A stretch of 64,000 bases of DNA from Scolanthus callimorphus. Its lineage: Eukaryota; Cnidaria; Anthozoa; Actiniaria; Edwardsiidae. Positions 58,501-64,000 of this stretch are shown piece after piece. The translations under genes and the position numbers were made by a program. Every line of letters begins with the position of its first letter. Position 1 is the first letter of the stretch. Location: the NCBI GenBank assembly GCA_033964015.1, contig CM066916.1:9216501-9280500 (forward strand), read 5' to 3'. A model generated the notes under the pieces. That model had not been told where the DNA came from, did not search any database, and saw only the letters and a list, made by a program, of their open reading frames with translations.

Positions 58501-59496
58501 TCTGTCCTAGTTTTCACGTGGTCCTAGTTTACATTACAGGGCCGACCTGGGTATTTATTTACCTGTCGGGATCTGTCCTAGTTTTCACGTGGTCCTAGTT
58601 TACATTACAGGGCCGACCTGGGTATTTATTTACCTGTCGGGATCTGTCCTAGTTTTCACGTGGTCCTAGTTTACATTACAGGGCCGACCTGGGTATTTAT
58701 TTACCTGTCGGGATCTGTCCTAGTTTTCACGTGGTCCTAGTTTACATTACAGGGCCGACCTGGGTATTTATTTACCTGTCGGGATCTGTCCTAGTTTTCA
58801 CGTGGTCCTAGTTTACATTACAGGGCCTACATGGGTATTTATTTACCTGTCGGGATCTGTCCTAGTTTTCACGTGGTCCTAGTTTACATTACAGGGCCGA
58901 CCTGGGTATTTATTTACCTGTCGGGATCTGTCCTAGTTTTCACGTGGTCCTAGTTTACATTACAGGGCCGACCTGGGTATTTATTTACCTGTCGGGATCT
59001 GTCCTAGTTTTCACGTGGTCCTAGTTTACATTACAGGGCCTACATGGGTATTTTATTTACATGTGTGACCATTCTTTGCTTCCATAGAATTATAGAGGGA
59101 TGCAGGTTATAGTGGATATGGAACCTCAATCTTATTCTGTAGTTGTCAATATTGTTGCTCATGATTCTCGTTTGTTTTCAAAACCGGGAGGCACAAAGTT
59201 GAAACAGGAAGTTGTTGCTTGTTTCATACTAGTAGCTGAAGCGCATACACTGTTGGCTGCACGGCCTGTTTATTTATCATTACTTCGCGCCGTTATAGGA
59301 AATATTATACTTGAACCAAGAGGAATAGTTACAATTGTAGGATGTTTTTTTCTGTAGAACTCGTAAACGGGGCTTAAAAAATGTAAACAAAGTATATAAT
59401 GGATTCCGCGCTATTTCATGTGGGTCTGGGAATGAATGTTTCTATGAATCTATAACGGTATTCGATTTCCAAAGTGCGCTTTTTACCTTGAAATAA
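55543..59496 (+). CDS. Multi-exon gene with a satellite-filled intron, unrecognised
   Basis: Exon 1 (about 55543-55634) ends CAA/GTAAGT, phase 0 (ESRNKARAVFKAKQLI). Exon 2, 55855-56018, follows AATAAACAG, enters in phase 0 and exits in phase 2 at GTAAGT (DEYDLSRYVRRRGKHTANL; MRFLVPFAQHKFGK). Exon 3, 56090-56488, ends TTCG/GTAAGA. It shows coherent coding in three successive frames: EAARMLKNYC; then HEMIRERIDLHEAVALLEIP YQITYSWLN; then KLWLVENPCQGDGNESRERC and REQQEAKEIIYHTTKVV, with one in-frame TGA at 56370. Exon 4, 59088-59357, follows TTGCTTCCATAG (85 codons from ATG 59100: DMEPQSYSVVVNIVAHDSRL). At a T7 run it changes frame to 59496 (GSGNECFYESI). The middle of exon 3 resembles a helix-turn-helix, and the last piece faintly recalls OTU-type GNCxY motifs; both are weak. 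Phase from exon 3 to 4 does not match, so this may be a pseudogene. Confidence 0.45.
56660..57898. repeat. Satellite array, type A units of about 90 bp
   Basis: About 13-14 diverged tandem units: ACAGGGCCCACCTGGGTATT, then CATTTACCTGTCGGGTTCTG, TCCTAG and CACATA(C/T)AAGAGTCATAG. Unit lengths vary between about 86 and 100 bp through small indels in the CACATTTCACGCTAATT part. Confidence 0.95.
57899..59056. repeat. Satellite array, type B units of 71 bp
   Basis: Sixteen near-identical 71-bp units (two of 70 bp): ACAGGGCCGACCTGGGTATT, TATTTACCTGTCGGGATCTG, TCCTAGTTTTCACGTGGTCC, TAGTTTACATT. The shared core with type A shows common origin, with loss of about 20 bp and replacement of the CATACAAGAGTCATAG segment by CACGTGGTCCTAG. 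Four units carry CCTACATGGG instead of CCGACCTGGG (about 57974, 58117, 58825, 59038). Confidence 0.97.
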
Positions 59497-60124
59497 TCGG
59501 TTAGCAAGGTATTTTGTTGCTTGTCATGGTGTTCTGAGCGCGGTGTTTTGATTCACGTAGCAATAGCTAACCTAAAGCGGGTTGCGAAACTGCCGAGGTA
59601 TTTTATTGGATTAAGTCGGCGTTCTGACAGAATCTGCTCACACGCAGTAGTGTGATCTCCCGCAGGTTAGGGCAAAATATTTTCCCTAACCTGTGGGGTG
59701 CCACTTTTCGCGTCGCGTTAAGCTCCTCATGGCAGAGAACGAGCAGGTTTGACGATTTCGCTCCTAGAAAAGAACATTGATAGAAAAAAGTGTGTTGATC
59801 TATAAATATTCCTATAAGACTTTTACTTCATAGGATTAGTATTATTTTTATGAGCTCTCACTTCCTATATCTATTATTGTCTCCCTTATTATATCCACTT
59901 TGAAATAGCGCAATCTGATTGGCTCACAGGAGTGTGATTTTTCCCTTTAATATCCAAAACATCTAGATATCACGTACATAAAATTTTATTTCTTGATATT
60001 AATAAGTTTTTGCGGGCTCAATTTGCAACTCTCGCTATCAAACTTCAAAGTTTTAAAACTGTTCAGTCTTGCGAATTCGCAAAAAAAAAAAATTAGGAAG
60101 GAATTACTTTTTTGCTGCAGAAGC
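59497..60124. other. No supported gene
   Basis: Contains GTTAAGCTCCTCATGGCAG (59716), which is an inverted relative of the CATGAGGAGCTTTACGCG near 55689, and a CTGATTGG at 59915. No frame is supported. Confidence 0.45.
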
Positions 60125-60295
60125 ATGAGTACACAACTGCGGAGCCTTGGACGCTTACGTCCGTGCCTACGGGCGCCAAAGAGGTTTATTTTATTCCAGG
60201 GGTTCTCCAGTAGTCCAGGACTTTCCAGAATAATAAATCCAAGGGCTTCCCAACACCGCATGACCTTTTTTGGAAATCATGCTTTCTGGCGCTGA
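60125..60295 (+). CDS. Small ORF with mitochondrial-presequence-like N-terminus
   Basis: ATG at 60125, 56 codons, stop TGA 60293. The first 25 residues (MSTQLRSLGRLRPCLRAPKR...) are rich in Arg/Leu/Ser with no acidic residue, as in mitochondrial targeting peptides, and the rest (GFSSSPGLSRIINPRASQHR) stays basic. The opposite strand is open too. No family recognised; could be chance. Confidence 0.25.
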   Translation: MSTQLRSLGRLRPCLRAPKRFILFQGFSSSPGLSRIINPRASQHRMTFFGNHAFWR

Positions 60296-62104
60296 GCCGA
60301 TTGGAGAGCCAAGGCATCATAGGCTATTTTTGACAAGGGATGTTTCTGATTGTGGAGTCAGAGGTAACAGGCTATTTTGGACTCGTGTCATTTTACCCTA
60401 AGTATCAGATAGTCCTCTCAGGCTAGAGTCATTTAAGCTTAAAGTAAGAAACTTATAAGCGTGAAGGAGGTTTGGCTACGCGGTTTTAATTTGCATAGAT
60501 TTTTTAGATTTTCTTCCCTCATTTTCTCAACATTAAATGATTCATTTGAGAAGCTATCTCAAACACTCGGCAGCTTTGCCTTGGCTTTGCCTCGTTTTTG
60601 CTATCAACTTTTCGGTGATTGGAAATCCTGATGAAATACGCTGTCTCGTGTTTGATATATTACGTAAACATCGCGTTTTCCGCTCAAACATGAAAGTAAG
60701 CATACCTGAAGCCAGCGCTAGCTTCAGTTATTGGAATTAGGCTTTTATAAACCCGCAATAATAAAGTCAAGGCAGCTATTCTATCCCCAAACCGAAATTA
60801 ATAATTCCTTTCTTGTCTTGTATATTTACATTCCTTTTAGCAACATTACAACTGTACGAAATTATTGGCCGCAAGTGTTTGAAAGAACTTAGAGCCTAAA
60901 GCGAGAGTAGCAAACAAATAAAGCACATGAATAAAGTTTATTTCACAAAACAAAGAGTTTTCAGCTATATCTCAAAATAGCGACTGCAATTAGCAACCTT
61001 CAGTTAACTACATAAACATAACGATTATGCTGAATTATCCAAGCCGCGAGCGTTTGATAGTACTAGCAAGATAATTCCGTTAAAGCAAGAAAGGAAACTA
61101 CAGATAAAAGGTTTGTTTTCCAAACAACTGTCACCACTAGCCTCGAAACAAGAACTATACTTTGTGCAGCCTTCAATTAAAGCACATATATTAGTAGCCC
61201 ATACCTTGGCGTGTCCCCCAGAGAATCGCGAAGAGCCCCGACGAACGGAAAGTAGGGGCTGCTAAAAGTATATTCTTATGTGTAGTTTTCAGGAGTGGAA
61301 AATGCGTTCATTCGTATTTCTTACAAGATTCAATTTAGTTTGTTTGTGAACTTTGTATAAAATGTTATAAATATTCGAATTATAAGATAGGCTTTCATTA
61401 GCTAGTATCTTCGAGATTTTCTTTTTAGAATTGTAAGCCCTGCATAGAGGATGATCACTCCCGTATCCCCTTTGTTCTTTAACGTCCCTCTGGTTCCGAT
61501 TAATGTAGTACATGCGAGATACGAGCCCTACGGTTTTACATCCTTATCTGCCAAAAACTTTAAGATCTATCCATTTGCAGATGTTGAAGCAAAGGCACTA
61601 CCCCTGCTCTATTATCGTGACCCCGTACAAAGTCATCACGCTGGGAGCCAATTATATTTTTAGAACTGCTTTTTAAGGTGGCTCGATAGCATAAAGTCGT
61701 TACGTCGTTATGGGTAAAGTATTTACGCTCTGTATTGTTTCAACGCACGCACGCACCAAAACATTGTCACTAGAGCCTCTCTTGTAGGGCGGGGAGCAGG
61801 GAAGAGGAACCTCTTAATGCGAAAATGGAAAGTTATCAGCCGCAAGGTGCCAAGGTGGATGTATCTTGTGCTGTATGCATGACACCACGATGTCTTCACG
61901 GTTCAGAAATTCCAAGAACGCAACGTTGTATCTTTAAGCTATATTCCTCTTGTTTGTTATCCTTTAAGATCAGCTTATAAGCTTGAGACATTTGAAACTA
62001 ATTTGTGGGATTAACCTCCCTCTCCTCTTTATTATACACTCCTTGAACTGCCTTTTGATCAATATCCACCTGGCGGTAAAGCCGCAGCGAATAACTTAAA
62101 GGCC
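60296..62104. other. No supported gene
   Basis: ATG frames at 60537-60740 (hydrophobic N-terminus) and 61451-61663 lack other support. Confidence 0.4.
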
Positions 62105-62303
62105 TTGTCAACCTAGCAACACACTAAAGTTGAAGAAAGAATCCCTTTCCATCGGCTGATTAGCGGAATGCAGTGTGATATTTTCCATTGAGTTTGGAAA
62201 ATGAAGCATGGAAATTTTATTTGTAGATGGCAATTTTGGAGATTTCGTAATTCGTCATCTAATATCGAATGTAGACAATATGAAAGGAGTGGGTGACACG
62301 GGT
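62105..62303. repeat. Dispersed repeat, copy 2
   Basis: Collinear with 52777-52976, same orientation; shares TTTCCATCGGCTGATT and the GGTGACACGGG end. Confidence 0.75.
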
Positions 62304-62685
62304 TCTTTAACTTGTCAGGGTAAACAAGTACAGCCATGTTGTCGTCACTTACGAATTACGAAAGGTACATATCCTTTTATAATGTGCCTTTAGGCGAAAT
62401 ATTTTAATACAACGGCTTATCCTTCAAGAGAGCTTATTATCTTAGGCCCTCAAGTCAGCCAGCATCTCTTACATAGGAAGATAACGTGCTGCGAGGACAT
62501 AAAAGCGGATATTTCTCGACGCCTATCACATGTTTAACATTATTGGACACTGTAAGGTTGAAAGTGAATTAGATGAGAAAGATGCGCAGGGAAGATTTCC
62601 ATTCATTAATGTAATTGTTATACTGGCGCAGGAGTCGAAAACCCGGAAAGCTTCAAGAGAATTGAGCTTTGTTCCAAAGCACGTT

Positions 62686-62897
62686 CATTGTATAAGGTAA
62701 ATGTCTCCATTTTAGTACATCGTTCTCTATTGATTATAAAAGTTGTTTTATTGAATCTCTGTAAGACCCAACAAGAGTTATTTAAAGTACGTTCATTGTA
62801 TAGGGTAAATGACTTTCATGTCTCCCTAATTAGTACATCGCTCTCTATTGTTTATTAGAGTTGTTTCATTGAATCTCTGTAAGACCCAAACAGAGTT
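62686..62897. repeat. Two-copy tandem duplication, about 100-bp unit
   Basis: Copies at 62686-62780 and 62784-62897 share ACGTTCATTGTATA and TTGAATCTCTGTAAGACCCA. Copy 2 has a 15-bp insertion (GACTTTCATG...). Confidence 0.9.
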
Positions 62898-63233
62898 AGC
62901 TATATGACAAAATCGGTTAATGTGACTATTAATAACTGGAAATACTCGGCTGATAACCTCGGTACACGTTGACCGATTTGACCATATGCTAAGTTTTAAA
63001 AATAAACAGTGCGTATTGCTCATACTAGTTTTTGTAATGTCGAATGCGTTTCCGATCTTTAGGTCTGCTATTTCCATTTCCTTTTTGTCCATTTTGCGAC
63101 CTTTTCGTGATAAACTAAGAGGAAAAATTGCACATTTGTTATTATTTTTTGACACCTGTTTGAAAAACTCTAGCAGCCTGCTTTCCATCTTTCGTAGCCT
63201 TCCATGCGTGGATGCAGGTGTGACTACCAACAT
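62826..63233 (-). CDS. 135-codon ORF, unrecognised
   Basis: Opens at an ATG (63233) and ends at TAG. Its middle (KGRKMDKKEMEIADLKIGNA) is protein-like, but the last 70 nt run into the tandem duplication at 62686-62897 and the first 35 nt belong to an inverted repeat (63200-63242). Those overlaps argue against a conserved gene. Confidence 0.25.
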   Translation of the reverse strand: MLVVTPASTHGRLRKMESRLLEFFKQVSKNNNKCAIFPLSLSRKGRKMDKKEMEIADLKIGNAFDITKTSMSNTHCLFLKLSIWSNRSTCTEVISRVFPVINSHINRFCHIANSVWVLQRFNETTLINNRERCTN

Positions 63234-63617
63234 TAAAAATTAAACCGAGCACCTCACAAACAATTATAATGTACTCTGAAAGTCGTGGGTGGTTACAATA
63301 TTTAGCGGCAAATTTACAGGTGGCCTAAGTTTGGAGACGAGGACTTGACAAAACGGCTGTACAACCTCCGTAAAAGGCTTCTAATACTAATCAGCTTGTG
63401 CTGTCAAACTTTCGCAACGGAGTATTCTTAAGGGTTTTACTATAGGACTATAGAGAGACGCCAAGCATTTAATTACCAAAACTGCTAGCTGAGAACTGCT
63501 GAAGCTGGAATCGGTCGATTCGTTGAAATGCAAAGCTCTTACGAAATACAGGCGCGCAAATTAAGTGTATTTATTTTAATTTTTAATATTGGTAGTCACA
63601 CCCATCCACGCAGGGTA
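63200..63617. repeat. Spaced inverted repeat
   Basis: TGCGTGGATGCAGGTGTGAC and TACCAACATTAAAA (63203-63239) are mirrored at 63578-63617 (TTTTAATATTGGTAGTCACA then CCCATCCACGCA). The arms are about 35 bp, 340 bp apart. Possible small TIR element. Confidence 0.6.
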
Positions 63618-63810
63618 TAACATTCAAAATCAGGGAGTCAGCTCTAACCGCAAAATCTTATCGGAGTCATTCGATCGTGACGCTGCGGGCCTCGAGACAT
63701 CGAGGATTTTTAGTTGTTTTCGTATTGTATTAAAAATCCGAAGCGCGATCCGAAACATAACATTTATAGTTAAAGGTATCAGGAGCATGCAAAAGTATGA
63801 CAACTTGAAT

Positions 63811-64000
63811 CGGCTTGTTCGAGATTATTTATGGAGAATTTTCAGAGCTCTTCTCATGTCGCCCGGTGACTATACTCTAGTTGATCTCTATACAACTGAA
63901 ATCCGGCTTGTTCGAGATTATGGAGAATTTTCAGAGCTGATTCCCATGTTGTCCGGTTACTACTCTTCTAGCTGGTCTCTAGAACACCTCAAATCCGGCT
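63811..64000. repeat. Tandem duplication running off the window
   Basis: Units begin CGGCTTGTTCGAGATTAT at 63811 and 63904, and the third start (CGGCT) is at 63996. Period 92-93 bp, units about 80 percent alike. Confidence 0.9.

Noticed and set aside
57329..58527. Repeated peptide-like frames in the satellite array
   Set aside because: The 71-bp period is not a multiple of three, so the frame rotates between units; not a repeat protein.

Overview
The window looks like nuclear DNA of an anthozoan cnidarian, most likely a stony coral. It is AT-rich with low coding density, and what coding there is lies in short exons with canonical GT/AG borders. The rest is crowded with small terminal-inverted-repeat (TIR) elements. 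The host guess is inference from repeat style and splice structure; no marker gene fixes it. I found no operons, bacterial genes, CRISPR arrays, rRNA or tRNA genes.

Layout. 0-7 kb: mostly empty AT-rich DNA with one possible minus-strand terminal exon (484-615) and one TIR element (3819-4086). 7.3-9.1 kb: a promoter-like region (CCAAT, E2F-like and CHR-like motifs) followed by a short spliced plus-strand gene. 11.8-18.5 kb: a run of TIR elements. 20-25 kb: weak ORFs, a stem-loop, tandem duplications and a (AAT)n tract. 28.5-34.2 kb: repeats, including an element with a clear 8-bp target duplication (30413-30830), a CATATG-rich minisatellite and a 135-bp duplication. 36.2-40.6 kb: three linked exons of an unrecognised minus-strand gene. 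41.5-45.8 kb: a 4.26-kb DNA transposon flanked by TA, with palindromic ACTCCA/TGGAGT subterminal arrays, decayed coding exons and at least four smaller elements nested inside it. 46.2-47.0 kb: a Ty3/gypsy reverse-transcriptase remnant and a broken cysteine-rich coding region. 50-53.3 kb: four TIR elements and a perfect 47-bp-arm palindrome. 55-59.5 kb: exon-like sequence on both strands, the plus-strand gene being interrupted by a 2.4-kb satellite array that appears to occupy an intron. 60-64 kb: weak ORFs and short duplications, the last running off the window.

No gene could be assigned a protein family with confidence. Coding calls rest on coherent frames, splice signals and compatible intron phases. 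Several otherwise coherent frames break at or next to homopolymers, so pseudogene decay and assembly indels cannot be separated from sequence alone. The genes show no evident functional relationship to one another. The clearest organising feature is repeat-element nesting and the shared motifs those elements carry.
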